From assembly GCA_025769875.1 (NCBI GenBank), contig JAGFNK010000201.1, positions 1-64,000 of the forward strand: DNA of 64,000 nucleotides, written 5' to 3'. The position numbers and the translations under genes are program-made. This document shows, piece by piece, positions 1-12,859 of this stretch. The first letter of the stretch is position 1; the number at the start of each line of letters is the position of its first letter. The stretch is from Russula earlei. Its lineage: Eukaryota; Basidiomycota; Agaricomycetes; Russulales; Russulaceae. Under the pieces are notes generated by a model that saw only the letters and a program-made list of their open reading frames with translations, was not told where the DNA came from and ran no database searches.

Positions 1-2152
1 TCGAGTTTCATGCCAGGGTGTAGAACCATAGCGATGCGGTACGCAATAGAGTCATCGGTGAGGGAGTAGTAATGGTTCATTTTCTTGCATGCAAGCTTCA
101 TGGCTTCAACAAGAGCAGCTGGGAACTCTTTCCCTGTCTTTGGGTTGAGATGGCTGGTAAGCCGATCCATTGCGGGAATGACAGCAGTGACTCCTGCAGA
201 GTCTTGTGAAAAGAAGGTAGTCACGTTCTTGAATTGCTTTGGGGAGATATTAGGAATTAATTCAATTAAGTAAAAATATGACTTACCTGTAGTACCAAGA
301 CAAGATCTTCAACAATAACCCACTCTTCATCATCAAGCTCATACTTCCAAAGCTTGAGGACCTTGTCGGCCGTCATTGCATCAATAACCTCACGATATTT
401 CATTGCAAAACGAAGCATGTAGTACGTCGAATTCCAGCGTGTCACAACATCACATGGCATGAGGCGCGGCTTGAGTCCGAGCTCCTTGCAACACTTGCGC
501 CACTTCGGGAGAGTGATAGTTGTTGAGTGAATGATAGCAAATGACAGATGACAAAGCTATTGAATCAAGATCAGTGGTTACTCCAAGTCCCGGGGAACAA
601 CTAAGATAGTACATACCTTCGTCATGATTTGACGAACAGTAGCTGTAGTTTCCATGATCTCTTCCTTCTTCTCCTTGTCTAGGTTCTCAAGTTCATCAAT
701 ACCATCATCATCATTATCCTCATCCGGTACATCCGATCTGTCTTCATCTTCGTCCTCGTCCTCATCCTCATCTTCATCTTCGTCCTCGTCCTCATCCTCA
801 TCTTCATCTTTGTCCTCATCCTCATCCTCATCTTCATCTTCGTCCTTGTCTTCTTCATCGAGTGCACCATCTTCACCAATGTCATCATTGTTATTGGATA
901 CGCCAGCTAATGCAGCGTTGAATGGGCTGAGGGCTTTGGCCGAGAGATGCAGAGTGTGATTGAAACAGCGGACACAGTTTTGTCCATCAAAAGAGTTCTC
1001 CATCATTGCAAGAGCTTTGGTCTGTGTGTCATTCGCAGATCCATTGTCAGCGTTTATGGCCAGAATACGATCTTGGAGTCCAAACATTTTGAGCATCTTC
1101 TGAAAGGCCTTTGCCAAAGCTGTACCCGTATGAGATTCCTGGAACCTCAATGATATCGAGTAAGAAAGCTAGCATGGCACCTTGATGCTCAAGGTGTACA
1201 GTCCAGGCAACGAATGCACGGTGGATTGGTTGAAGTCCAACAATCAGTCGCGAAGTGAATGCGACCTGGGTGTTCTCGCAGTAGTTTGCTTATCCGTTCA
1301 TGGCACTTGATGTATGCAGCCTTGACATCACATCGAACCATGTGTTTGGACATGGAACTTTACTGGTCAGGGTGCCCGGTCTTGAAAATATTGATGAGCT
1401 CGGGATCAGAGACAATTTGTGGAGGACTGGTTGCATTCTGCCACCCATTTTGCAATGTGCGCACTGTTCAATGTGTTTAGAATAGAGCATTTAGCTGATA
1501 ATAAGTACTACTTACCGAAATTCTGTGTTCGTGTGTGCTTGATGCGAGTACGTGACAGGCCGCTGTCCATGGCGGGCAAATGCTGCAAATATGTTGCCAG
1601 TGCGGCCTTCACTAGCAGCCTCGCCCTTCATAGCTGCATTCACCGCGTCCTTGCCAAAGCATCGGATGGTGTGGTGCTTGAGATTCACAGTTGAAGATTT
1701 GTCACCCTTATCTTGATAGTGCCGAACGCCTTTCAAGCCTGTCTTGCAATGTTTTGACAAACAGGTGAAGAAGTGGGAGACACGGTTTTTGTGAATTTGA
1801 ATAGAGATGTCGGGCTTGAAAAACGTGTCCAAGTAAGCAAAAGAGGTAAAAAATGATAATGAAACGACATACATAGGTCTTTTTCAAGCTCCTCGTTATC
1901 TGATTCAATCTCGATAGCATCGCCGGTTGCGCCGTTGCTGCTGATACTCATATGATCATCCATCATCAGTGCTTGCTCCGCTTCTTGTTCACTTTCAACA
2001 GGTGTGGAGGTGGCATTGGATGCCACATGCTTTGGGTGCTTAAGAGGCTGGGTGATTGCCTTCAAGCCATTTGCGATGCTACATTTGACTCCATGCTGGA
2101 GTGCCTTGGTGCTCGACTTGACTGTGCTGGCAAAGGAAGAGGTCGATGCCAA
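1..2152 (-). pseudogene. hAT-family DNA transposase, decayed and truncated by the window edge
   Basis: Reading the minus strand, an Asp/Glu/Ser-rich N-terminus (start at 2152) leads into a BED-type zinc-finger region (FFKPDISIQIHK, then a Cys pair and a His/Cys pair) at about 1820-1530. A central RNase-H-like region follows (HFATDCWTS near 1250; NADNGSANDT and CVRCFNHTLHL at about 1050-950). Next come the hAT signature DVVTRWNSTYYML near 450 and a C-terminal YRIAMVLHPGMKLE segment at the very start of the window, so the 3' end lies outside. These are the usual blocks of hAT transposases. The copy looks dead: in the 1490-1150 stretch the homologous frame is broken by an in-frame stop (after KTGHPDQ) and a frameshift just after CWTSTN. 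A long acidic run is inserted at 735-852. The family call is firm; exact exons are not. Confidence 0.8.
735..852. repeat. Imperfect trinucleotide microsatellite coding an Asp/Glu run
   Basis: The plus strand is almost only TCATCC/TCGTCC/TCTTCATCT units. On the transposase strand it encodes about 40 alternating Glu and Asp residues inside the hAT RNase-H domain. It looks like slippage expansion of a natural acidic insertion. Confidence 0.8.
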
Positions 2153-2489
2153 AGTCTGCCGTGAAGAGCAGTGATGACTTTGCTGAGGACTTTGACCCCA
2201 AATTGCGAGGCATGAGCAACAAGTGAGATGTTGAAGATAATTTGCTCACCTTTATATGATCCAGCCAGATCTCGATGAACTGACCCTTCTGACCAGTGTC
2301 ATACGACTTTGCAAACATGGCACTAAGTGCCGTCTTCAGCGTAAAGGGAGGTGGCTGCTGAGTCCGAGTCACACTCACCAGTTGTCTCACGATTGTGATC
2401 AACAATCGCTTCCGTTTGGGCTGGTCCCGAGCCTGTGCAAGCTGTCACCCTGTGGCAGGAGACTCTTGAATAGTGCTTTCAATACCCAT

Positions 2490-2615
2490 AAACCTGGCCA
2501 ATAAGGGTGCGGTGTTGCACGGGTGTGACAAATTTAAAACCATACCCATACCCACGCCTACCCATGACCAAATTGTCACGGTGTCACCCGTACCCGAGTC
2601 ACACCTTATGCTTTG
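2490..2615. other. Candidate terminal/subterminal region of the hAT element
   Basis: About 350 bp upstream of the transposase start is a dense cluster of short direct and inverted words (cccatacccac, gtcacggtgtcacccg, gcacgggtgtgac). Such clusters are typical of subterminal regions of fungal hAT elements. The partner terminus would lie left of the window, so a terminal inverted repeat and an 8-bp target duplication cannot be tested here. Confidence 0.3.
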
Positions 2616-3589
2616 CAGCTGTCAGTCCCACACATCGGGGAGACTGGTCTGTTGTTTTGGGCCCCGTTTGACACCCATATGCTTCACGTGACATTTGTGT
2701 GTAAGTGAGATTAGCAATTCCAATTTCATGGTCATGCTCGCTTGCATATTGTCCAAGAATGGTAGGCACATCCTGCGTATGGTTTGATGACTATTCAGCA
2801 ATGGCAACCTGTCTTCTTGATCTCGGATCTCTGTGTGCGATTGGGGTGCTTCTTTACATAATGCGAAGCTCCCCCGGATAGTTGGCGGGAGCAGACGAAA
2901 CCTTTTTTTGTCCATCCCGTGCCCATGCTCAGGTGCTGGATGTAGTTCTTCTTGCCAGCGCCACGCGTCAAAATCAGGCTGCTGTTGGCCATTCCATGGG
3001 GTATCCACTGTGCTCCCGGTCATAATTAAAATCTCCCCTCTTTCTAGAATTGGCAATGATCTTTGAAGGGGCATGCCTGAACTTTAAATGTTGTGTCACG
3101 CGAGGGGCGCTCGGGCCAGAAGCGGCGGATGGAGTGGATGGGGCGGATGATGCACCAGTCAATCGGGAACAGGATAACATTTGTTTTTGATTTGGTAGGG
3201 AAAAAGGTAAGTAGTTATGCTACTGTTAACTCGCTTATATGTGTAATTTAACGCATGATTGAACCCCCGATTCTCTTGCCGACCCAATCACCTTTTATGG
3301 CAATTCTTGATCATCCAACCCACCGCTAAAAGTCAAAAGCTGTTGGTGGGTTGGTGACAGTATACATTTCTGCTTGTTTGTCACGCACCACGTGATTCGC
3401 ATGACTGACTGATCACACTGTGGCTGGCCACACCTCCAACCTCCAACCAAGGGCAGACAACTACACTTGCAACAATTGTTCTCTCTTTCACAAGAAATTT
3501 ATTTATATGCGTTGTAAGTAGAGTGGCACGTAAGATCTATTAAATACGGGTGCAGCGCCAGAAGCCAACTTGAGTGTCATCTAAGCCAC
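2616..3589. other. No recognised gene; unassigned minus-strand open frames
   Basis: Minus-strand open frames at 3180-2974 and 3074-2622 could join as an unknown short protein, but they match nothing I recognise and have no convincing splice pair. The 3190-3589 part has no open frame of note. It is the 3' flank of the neighbouring NLR gene. Confidence 0.4.
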
Positions 3590-6500
3590 TTAAGACAGCT
3601 GCAATAACTGACTGGGTGGGAAGTGCAGGATAACGGTGCGACCTCGTAAACATAGTACTAGACTAGACTTGTATGAATCTTGACATACTGGCCTGCAAGA
3701 CACGGGGACCCAACAGAGTCTCGTGGTATGAGTGCCATGAGTTTTAAAGACCCACCCATCAATACTACAATACAAACCAATGGCACGGACTGATGTCCAG
3801 TCGCTCTCGAGGGTCTTGACGGTGGCGCCAGTCCTCGTGTCCCAGATCCGGACTGTGCAATCCTGTAAACCAGAGACAATCTGGGCACCTTCTGGCGAAA
3901 ATGCAACGGCGAAGACCGAATCTTGGCCCTCGAGGGTCTTGACGATGGCGCCAGTCCTCGTGTCCCAGATCCGGACTGTGCGATCCGAAGACCCAGAGAC
4001 AATCCGGGTGCCATCTGGCGAAAACGCGACGGCTGTGACCCATTCTTTGTGGCCCTCGAGGGTCTTGATGGTGGCACCAGTCCTCGTGTCCCAGATCCGG
4101 ACTGTGCAATCCTGTGAACCAGAGACAATCTGGGCACCTTCTGGCGAAAATGCAACGGCTGTGACCGAATCTTTGTGGCCCTCGAGGGTCTTGACGGTGG
4201 CGCCAGTACTCGTGTCCCAGATCCGGACTGTGCGATCCTTTGACCCAGAGACAATCCGGGTGCCGTCTGGCGAGAATGCGACGGTATTGACCCAATGTTT
4301 GTGACCCTCCATCGCTCTCAGCTCCGCATTCCATGATTGTTCCATCCCATTCAAGACCGTAACGGAATCTTCCAAGTCTCTGCGGAAGTGTGCACGGATT
4401 TTCGAGAACAGTGGGGCGAATGGCAGGGCAGAGTGGTAGACATGCAGGGCTGCAATGCTGATGGGATCAAAGAACTCAAGGGTTAACCGTTCAAGATCAT
4501 ACAGCATGTCAATGATGCCAATCGGAAGCCTGACGTCGGCCAACATCTACAATGATGTGATGAACGGTCCACACCAAAATCAAGACAACTCACTGATAAT
4601 CTTTGTCGAGCAAGTTGCAGTTCCGGAATGGCCACATCTAGCGAGTCCACAGACTCAGAGCCTCAACCCAGTACAAACTGTGATCGAAACAGAATGTTTT
4701 CAAGACATCAAACAGCTCGTCCGATGGTGGCGAATTTGCCAAATGATCCGCCCAATGACGGCAGGCGTATTGCATCGCGAGCGGAATGTTTTCTTCAATT
4801 CTTTTTGAGATATCTCCAATTTCGTTGTTCAACTTTGAATAGTCTCCGATCTGGCAAATATCCCGGTGAAGCCTGTTTAGTTTCTTCAGACAATCGATGG
4901 CGAGATAGCCGTGGTGCAGTGAGGTATTAATTCGATATTCAGGCTCTTTGCAACGGTTCGGATCGACGACAAAATCTGGGAAGGATGCATGCATCACTTG
5001 GACAGCCCCAGGATCCGAAGGGATAATGACGATTGAACGCAGGCGTTGGAGAATGTTTGCGATAGAAATATCCTTGCTTGGATCATCGCAGAGCAATGAT
5101 GATATCGAACGTACAGAGAGAGGGTCACAGAGTACAACGATGCAACCAAGAACCCTTCGCAGGCGACCCAGTGTGTCTGGATGGGATGATGATGGTGGAA
5201 ATGCATTATGCAAGACAGTGAGGTACAGCTGGTCTAGATGGTGATAAGGAGACTGATTCGACTGCCCAAGGATTTGTGTGGCAGAGACCAGGTCACGGAG
5301 CTGTCCCCACGGGTTCAAGACACCAGGATCATCGATAAATCGAACTGCGGTGTCAGCAAAGATAAACAATCCACCTGACAGTTGGACAAGTGTGTGGACA
5401 TCGCTCTCAGTGAACCAATCCTGACCCTGGAGGCCATCATCGCGAGACCCAACATGAGTAAGCTCATGCTTCAAGAAGACTTCGATGTCATGGTCTACAA
5501 CCAGTTTTGGAATCTCGTGATGGAAGAGCGCATGTGTATGTGACTGGTGATGAGGAGGGAGATAGGGCACGTGCAATTTAGGCTCAGGTCGACTGGTAAG
5601 GAAAATGGAGAACGGAAGGCGGTCGATGTCGGCCGAAAGTACCGACACGATGAATGAGGTCGCGTCATCATCTTTGCACTCATCGATGGCATCTGACACG
5701 ATGACAGCCGGTGATGGAAATGCTTGCCCCGTATTGATGGACTTTTGGATCGGTTCAATGATGAGCTTTAGTAATTGGTTTGATGGATCAGAATACCAAA
5801 TGTCTGGATTGGCTTTGAACGCCTCTTGCATAAAACGCGCGAGTGGTTGGTGAAACGTCGTGCCCAGTTGGTGAGCAATTGAGCTGAATACAAGCGTTGG
5901 ATTGTTTCGCTCGCTATCGTTGCCTGAGAAGAAGAAACTCGCGGCAAGCCAATTGTTGCTGTCACAATACTCGGCAACGCTTTGTGCGATGGTGGACTTG
6001 CCGGTACCGGCCACACCAGACAACCAGAAGATGCGGCGCCTGTTTGGATTGACGTGAATAGGATCAACCGGAGCAGTGACGTGGCGTTGTTTGTATAGCC
6101 TCGGTCGAGTCATTGATCCATTGATAGACGGTGGCCAACAGAGTCTCGCGTGTGTCTTTTAAACATGCATGCCTCTTTCTCTCATCGGCACAGTCAAAGC
6201 GCGCCTTGTGAGCTCGAGGAAAGTTGGATAGATCATCGTGAACTAAAACCAACGTTGAGTAAATTTCAGCGTACTGTAACAGCTTCTCTCACCTCGGTCA
6301 TCATGGAGTGCTTGCTGGGTGACCTATCAGTCAAAGATATCCAATTGGTTACAATGAGATAAACGTACCACCTCCTCCCGAACCACGCGCTGAATTTCCT
6401 GATTCCCCTCCTGGACTTCGCGCCGAAGTTCCTGAGAAATTCAGATGGAGATGAACGAGACACATCTGGCATTTTGGAGAATAACGCACAATGCCTTGGA

Positions 6501-7125
6501 TTTGGGTGCTCACGCCCGCTTCGGCCTAGATTCGCGAATGATATCAGAATTAATCGAGCCGTATAACCAAGAAGGAAACTTGCAAGAAAGTCTTCGATGA
6601 GGCTCGTGATCGCTTGTATCTTGCCCTGGATGAAGACCGCATCTTCTTTACTACGGAGAATTCGGGCCAACCTTCCCCGCGACTTGATCATTTGCAGGTC
6701 ATCCGTGATGGTTTCAAGAGACCTGAATCAGGATCAGCTCGCCACGATTGCACCCAATTTGAGAGCGAGGTAGAAGAATAATTACTTGGCAAACCTTGTG
6801 ACGAAGTCGACGACAGATTCAGGGATATCTTGTTTGCCTTCGAGCGGCCTGAAAACGGATTGTTCCAGGGTGTTCACGCGGCCGATCAGCTCGTGGATGT
6901 CGTCGATGTTGTTAGCAGTGGTCTGGGGTATGATGATATCAGATCGTTTCTCGGTTGTCGAAGTGGCATAGATTACCTGGACGATGTCAACGACTTGAAG
7001 TAGTCCACCCAGGATTCCCTTGATGATGGAACCTGCTGGAGGAGGAATCGCATCTGCGGTCTCCTTGAGGACGGAGAGCGAGACGGTTAATCCGGCGACG
7101 GCAGTCGAGCGAGCATTTTGTTTCC
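3590..7125 (-). pseudogene. NACHT-WD40 (NLR-like) receptor, probably frameshifted
   Basis: Minus-strand multi-exon gene of the fungal STAND/NLR class, thought to act in non-self recognition or programmed cell death. In order: an N-terminal helical domain (exon about 7110-6976 containing AVAGLTVSLSVLKETADAI; exons at about 6920-6795 and 6720-6590); a coiled segment (ELRREVQEGNQEIQ) near 6400; a linker ending ETLLATVYQWIND near 6130; a NACHT ATPase with Walker A GVAGTGKST and Walker B VIVSDAIDEC (about 6030-4650); then WD40 repeats and a family-typical end (GWVFKTHG..RLCWVPV). Two breaks stand out. One lies between QWIND and VDPIHVNPN near 6100. The other is near 4640, where the homologous LDVAIPELQLARQRL lies one base out of frame after LSLWT. 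A normal GTGAGT..TGTAG intron follows before MLADVRLP. The start is not resolved. Assembly error is the alternative explanation. Confidence 0.75.
3785..4310 (-). repeat. Array of near-identical WD40 repeats
   Basis: Four complete WD40 units of about 42 residues each (core VAFSPEGAQIVSG, then CTVRIWDTRTGA), plus a diverged fifth at the low-coordinate end. Units 1 and 3 share the SPDGTRIVSGS version; units 2 and 4 share the SPEGAQIVSG version. This suggests a two-repeat block was duplicated recently. High repeat identity is typical of fast-evolving fungal NLR ligand-sensing regions. Confidence 0.85.
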
Positions 7126-7580
7126 TGGACGATTAAAGGTCGGCATGGGATGTTATAGTAGCAGTTGGGTTGCGAGGACACAGGGATACTCGGATATCCG
7201 ATAAGTCGGCGATAGCCGAGCCAGATAACACAAATAAGAAGAAACAATGCTGATCCCCAACGAGGGCATGCGACGCGTTGAAATGGTACAGTACGGCCGA
7301 TGGTCCAGGTTCCACTACGATCGGCGAGAGTCGAACGTTGAGACAGCCTTCGTTGCAGTAACACTTAGTTAATCTGACGTGGAGTTTATTGCATAATTAC
7401 GATCTCATACGGTATCCCTCCGGAACTTCGTGACGTTCGCAGACCGAAAATGGGGAATAAAGGTAAAAATTATGGCCTTGAAAAATGAAGTTCGCCCAAC
7501 AGAGCGCGGTCAAAGCACAGAAAAAACATAAACGACGGACGTGTGGCATATCAGGGTGACATCGACGGAAGATTCCCACC
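7126..7580. other. Intergenic: NLR upstream and relic EF-hand/ZZ gene downstream
   Basis: Open frames here (for example 7364-6987 minus) are not homologous to the NLR N-terminus and may be 5' leader. A further short first exon of the NLR could lie here, but I could not find a supported start. Confidence 0.4.
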
Positions 7581-10500
7581 TCATTCGGCATCACTCTTGT
7601 CGACTCCCACCAGCTTGTGAAGTAGTCCCTCCAAATTTCCGATCTGAGAGGAAAGAGAATCGAAATGCGACTGCATGTCAGCGAGACGGCCTTCTATCGT
7701 ACTGTGGCGTTGGTCCTGCGAAGATATTGTTGTATCTAATTGTGTTCTTATGTCGGCGAGGCGGCCTTCTATCGCGATAAGCCGTTGCTCCTGCGAAGAG
7801 ACCGTTTCATCCGCGCTGTCCGGTTCAAGACAGCGAAGGAGGTGGTGCTCCTCGGTATGTTTCCCGGAGCTGCGCGTAAGGTCTGGAACGCCTTTGGCAT
7901 CGCATGCGTTGCATATGAATAGGTTGTCTGACAACGCAGCATGGTCCGTCAGCACTCAGCGAGAGGAGGCCTAAAGCGTGGACCTTCGCACCAACCTTGG
8001 CAAAATATGCAGTACCACAGAGGGAAAGAGAGGGGACCATCGCATACTCCACACATAGGGACTCGCGAGTCTCCATCCAGGCTTTGAGCCTGCGGGGCGG
8101 CTTGTGAGACCTTGTCCGCCTGGTCCTCCGTTTCGGCCGCGCCGTTCGCGTCACCGGTTGCGGTTGGAGCAGGCGCCTCTGCGACAGTCGGCTCCGCTTC
8201 CACACCATCCGTGATACCATCGTCATCCGTCGCGGTAGGAGCGGCGTCGCACTTCTCGCTGTTACCAGGCGCCTCTACGACAGTCGGCTCCTCTTCGACA
8301 CCATCCGTGATGTGATTGTCATCCGTCGCGGTAGGAGCAGCGTCGCGCTTCACGCCGTTGCTAAGCGCCTCCGTGACAATCCGCTCCGCTTCGACTCCAT
8401 CCGTGATGTAATTGTCATCCGTCTCGGTGGGAGCGGCGTCGCGCTTCTCGCTGTCACTAGGCGCCTCTGCGACAGTCGGCTCCGCGTCGACTCCATTCGT
8501 GATGCCGTTTGCCGCGGTGGGAACGTCTTCCGACTTGGACGGCTCTGGCTCTCCACGCTCCGGCGGCTGCTCTGTGGCGGTTCCGTCCTGAGAGGACGCA
8601 TTTAAACCCTCTTCACCCGTCTCCTGCTCTGCCGACTGCTGAGCGGCTGCAACGATCTTCGGTAAGAGCTCTTCCACGCGTTCGATCGCAGCACACGCCG
8701 ATTTGTACAGACTGCCGAGATGTTGACACGCCACCGAAGTGCGGAGCTTGACAAGCCAGTGGGATGGTTCATGAGGTTCTTTGAGATCGTCACGGTAATC
8801 TACGCGCCCCTCGATACATCGCGAGTCGGAATCGTAACAAAGATCCACGGTATTGAAAGTGTCGCTTTTGGTGATACAATCGACGCAGAACAACCGAGTT
8901 CCACCAATGAAACCACCACAATTGTCACAATTGAATCTATAGTCCTTCTTAGCATTGGGAGCAAGCGGCAACATTCCGAGTCAAGACTACACTCATGTAT
9001 CAAAGTGCGCACCCGCTTGCGATTGACCATTGAACCATAGAAGCAAGCATCTGTTGACGTCAGCCGCTGTACAGCAGTACAGAGCCTTTGAATCTCCTCC
9101 TCGTCAAGTGGTTTACCAAAAAAGAGGTAGCGGGTCGAGAAGGAGACCACCGTCTCTCGGTCATCTCGACGCTGGGCAATATACGACGAGGAATAACGAT
9201 GCTGGCGAAATATCGTTTCGCACTGCGGAGATTGCGAATTTCCAAAGAGCGCGGGACCTGTTGTCCGAAAGTTCTTTGATACTGGGATATACAGTGAGAT
9301 AACGGGGCGGAATCCGGCGGAATTCCAATGGACTCATGGAGCCTTCTGGATCAGCAGAATAGGCCCAAACACCGGTCAAAGCATCGCGGTCAGGATCAAA
9401 GTGTCCACTGAAGAATATGGGGATCCAGAATCCAGTCCGAAACATCATCTTGAATGCTAATTTGCATAATCTTGTTTTCGTCCACGGACCAGGATCCGGT
9501 GATGGTGAAGCGTCCTCTATTGGACCAGGCATTTGCTGTGAAGTCTCGCTCGCCCTCAGCAAGCTCGAGCACCAAAGTCACCATTGAGTCCGTTCCCTTG
9601 AGGTCTCTCGGATCCCTCCACTCTCATAGAAATATCCATGCCAGTGTCCTAAACTGCAAAACATGTGTTAGAAGATTGGATGTAGGAGGCATTAAAAGAA
9701 TGGCAAACAGACATGTCTTTCAATGGCGACTCAAGCATTTCCATAGCTTGGCACGTCCTCGATTGAATGACCGTCATATACCCAATAATCAAGGGAAGGC
9801 TCGTCCGAAATCTCGAATCTTATAAACTCGTCCACTAGGATGGTTTGATCTTCGTTGGCATCGTCGTATGGGGTTGTTTGAGGATCGAGATCCAGCATAT
9901 GCGCTCCAGCCCACAGCGTGTCTGGATCGTAGATATACTTAAACTACAAGACAAGTATGTCAGAGGATAGCATTGGTCAGAAGGTGAACAAAATATGACC
10001 ATTCCATATGCAAAGTCTTCGAATTTTTTCCTCAACGTCAGTTTTTGATGAGTAAAGTTATCTACGTCGACGATTAGGGTGTGAGAATGCTAAGAAAAAA
10101 TAAGTCGACATACTCATGAGGTCAACAACGCGATAAATGAGAGCTTCTTGCACGCAGGCTATACTATTCCTGTTCTCCCAAAGCTCACGCGAATCGAGTA
10201 CCTTCGTCCGCATGGTTCGCATAATTTCGTAGTGGCGCTTCATCAGCAAGTATAGCAGTGGAAAGACGGTCTGCAGCACGTCAATCAGTGAAGCAGGTGC
10301 TGAATGTGTTGCAAGGAACTAGCCTTTTCAATGCGGCCCACGCCCGTGATGAGTGTAAGTGTATCTGTCCCGTCGATTATGTAGTCTACCGCATTCAAAT
10401 AGTCGAGCCTCCTCTGCTTCGAGATATGATTTGAATTTGTCATTGTCGTCTTTCCAGGATTCCAGCGAGAGTAAAGGAGCAATCAATGAATGGACAGACT

Positions 10501-12859
10501 GCCAGGTATAGGCGAAGTATGTTATGAATTGCCTGTCGATTGAGTGGAAGTACCCCAGTGCGAATGCCATCCATTTTAGCAAACAATTCTTCCATCTTGT
10601 GAGCATAGTCAATGATTGATGCTCTAAATCCTATGGGGGCTTAGCGGTGCAGGTAATGGTAGGAGATGATTTGTTTACCAACTGCCCAGTAAGCCACCCA
10701 ATGTGGCAAGCTGAACTCCGTCAGATAGGAAATATTCTGAATGTGAAGTGAAACTAACCTCCAGTCGATTGGCCGAGAGGCCGTAAAACGATTCATCTCT
10801 CCGATAGTGATGAACCCTGACGAATCATCGTCAATCGCCTCCATAATAGGTTGTAGCCGTATGATATCAATATATTTTACTGCCCACGCGTCCGGGTCGA
10901 CAGGGTAATTGATTCCAGACGTGCTCATGCCAAGAGCACTTTCGGCTCCGGAGACTAGGCTTTTCCAGGTAGTAGTCCCGAAGGGTGAGTACAAAATGTC
11001 GAGCCTTGACATTCCCTCGCCAACCCTTCGGAGTCAGTCAGGTTCAACGCTTTCATCCCTCGACGAATGAAGGGAAACATGGTATGTACCATATCAGTCC
11101 CGATCTCATGGATCGACTGAAACGAGCAACAAAGATAAAGCTATAAGTTTCAGCCAGAAAGCATTGTGAAGGGCCACGTACACGATCAAGGATCCGCTCA
11201 TGGGGACCACCCTTCACCTCCTGGATGACACGATCACTCTCCCGCTTCACAACAAGTGTGAGCTCGTCCACGATCAGATTCCTCTGTGCTTCGAACTTGC
11301 GAGAGAACGACGCTCAGATTCTTCTCCACGGCAATGCTTGGATCCTCAAAGATATCCCTTTTAAGATTAATCGCACTCAGATTGGTGTCCTTGGACTGCT
11401 CCCGAAACGTGCGTCCCACATCCCCCTTGGATGTACCCGACACTTTGCCTTCTGCCTTCTCCAGCTCAAACAACAACTTATCGTCCTCTTTCAGCGCCTT
11501 GACGCCACCCATTCGCAGCCACAAGCTCCGAAAGCCGTTTCTGCTCAGGACTGACCAGTTGCTGGAACAATGCTTTCATAGCATCCATTCTGTTATCCAA
11601 ATCAGTGTGCGGGCTTGGTAAAAGGTATGTGCATTCCGAACTGTTCATTGAGTGCCCCTCCAATCGCGTCAAGCTTTGCGTTGGCCTTGTCAATACCCTG
11701 ACTTGCGTGCATTGTCAACTCGAATATCGAAATCTTTGCGCCGATTCGCAAACAGCTGCACGAATTCCAAAAAGTCTTGCATCCCAGACAGAACTCAGCA
11801 ACACCTTCGCCAGAGGCCTCTTCTTCGTGTACGCATCGCACACATTTGAACACGTTTTGATGTCATCCGCAGTACGGTCAACAAGCACTTTCAGACGGAT
11901 CTTCGAGACTTATGCCATTAGGTCCAATGACCTTGTCGTTCTCTATGTCCTTGAGACTGCGAGATGTGAGAGAAGTGGGCCGGATAGCAGGGATGACGTA
12001 CAGGAACAAAGCACCCATCATGTCTCTCATTCCAACGAATAATGACAGAATCTTCTTATCGTTTTCACGACGCTTCAGCTCCAGGGTGTAAACCGTCTTG
12101 AAAACCAAAACGACGACTGTGGTCTCCGTTACGCATGATCGTATGGACCATTGGACCGACTCACCCCCGATAGCTGGATGCAACGATTTCAGCTCATCCA
12201 GAGCTTTCATGAAAACTGGCATGCCCTCTGCGAGCTTATCGATTCCTTCTTTTATCGCCTTAGCCACGTCTGTTTGTTGAGCAGCTAAGACCGTTGCCGT
12301 AATGACGGGCATGAATGATGCGGCTTTATTTTGAACTTTAACGGCTTTGTCGTCTGATAGTCAGGATCAGCATATCGCCGAGCATATCGCCGAAAGCAAG
12401 TCTACGTGCGATGACGTACCAACGACATCAAACCCCAGACTCGGGTTAGGACCTTTTGGGTCATCCTTGACTGCATCCCATGCTGCGGTCAGCTTGTCTG
12501 GCACAGTGTTAATAGCCAGTATGATGCCTGGTGGAGGTTCCACAGCGAGGGTAGTCAAGTAGTCACTTGGGGAGGCGTGGAGGGGCATCGAAAGAGACGC
12601 TTTCGGGCACTGCGCGCTCCGATGTAGAGTTTTCGGAGTCGGGTGCTAAGGGAAGTGTGGGCGTCGACCGGGCCATGCTAGGATGATGAAGAGTCTTCCT
12701 CCAGAAATGGGGAATGATGGTGAGTGTCGGTTCGTTTGCCTGTCGGCGACGGAGACTCGTGTTGGAGTCATCGGCGGAAGGGCTGCTTGCTGAATCCGTG
12801 GATGTATGAAGTACATGGCTTGTCTGGCCGAATTTCTTCAACAAACGAGAGACGGACAT
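7581..12859 (-). pseudogene. Relic paralogue of the EF-hand/ZZ zinc protein at 14097-19550
   Basis: This is colinear exon by exon with the intact neighbour: start ATG at 12859 (MSVSRLLKKF), exon 1 to 12420, exon 2 12353-12165 (189 nt, same as the paralogue), exon 3 12116-12002 (115 nt, same), down to a coiled-coil C-terminal exon ending at 7581. Splice sites are mostly kept but the reading frame is not. Single-base shifts are seen near 12590, 11912, 11775, 11730, 11520, 11310, 10965 and 10400, each restoring homology in another frame. The EF-hand loop DDDSSGFITIGE (near 10810) and both ZZ-type zinc clusters (CDNCGGFIGG near 8920; CNACD near 7905) remain readable. The encoded protein would be badly truncated, so I call it a pseudogene. 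Systematic assembly error is unlikely because the adjacent paralogue is clean. Confidence 0.85.
8140..8520 (-). repeat. Degenerate tandem repeat, about 32 residues, in the relic gene
   Basis: About four units built on ITDGVEAEPTVAEAP followed by KRDAAPTATDDN. It sits between the two zinc clusters, where the intact paralogue carries a different, longer repeat. Confidence 0.7.

Noticed and set aside
654..959. Plus-strand Ser-rich open frame
   Set aside because: It is the antisense reading of the acidic microsatellite in the hAT transposase.
3658..4334. Arg/Ser- and His/Cys-rich frames over the WD40 array, both strands
   Set aside because: The repeat keeps several frames open; only the frame with VAFSP..IWD is a real WD40 reading.
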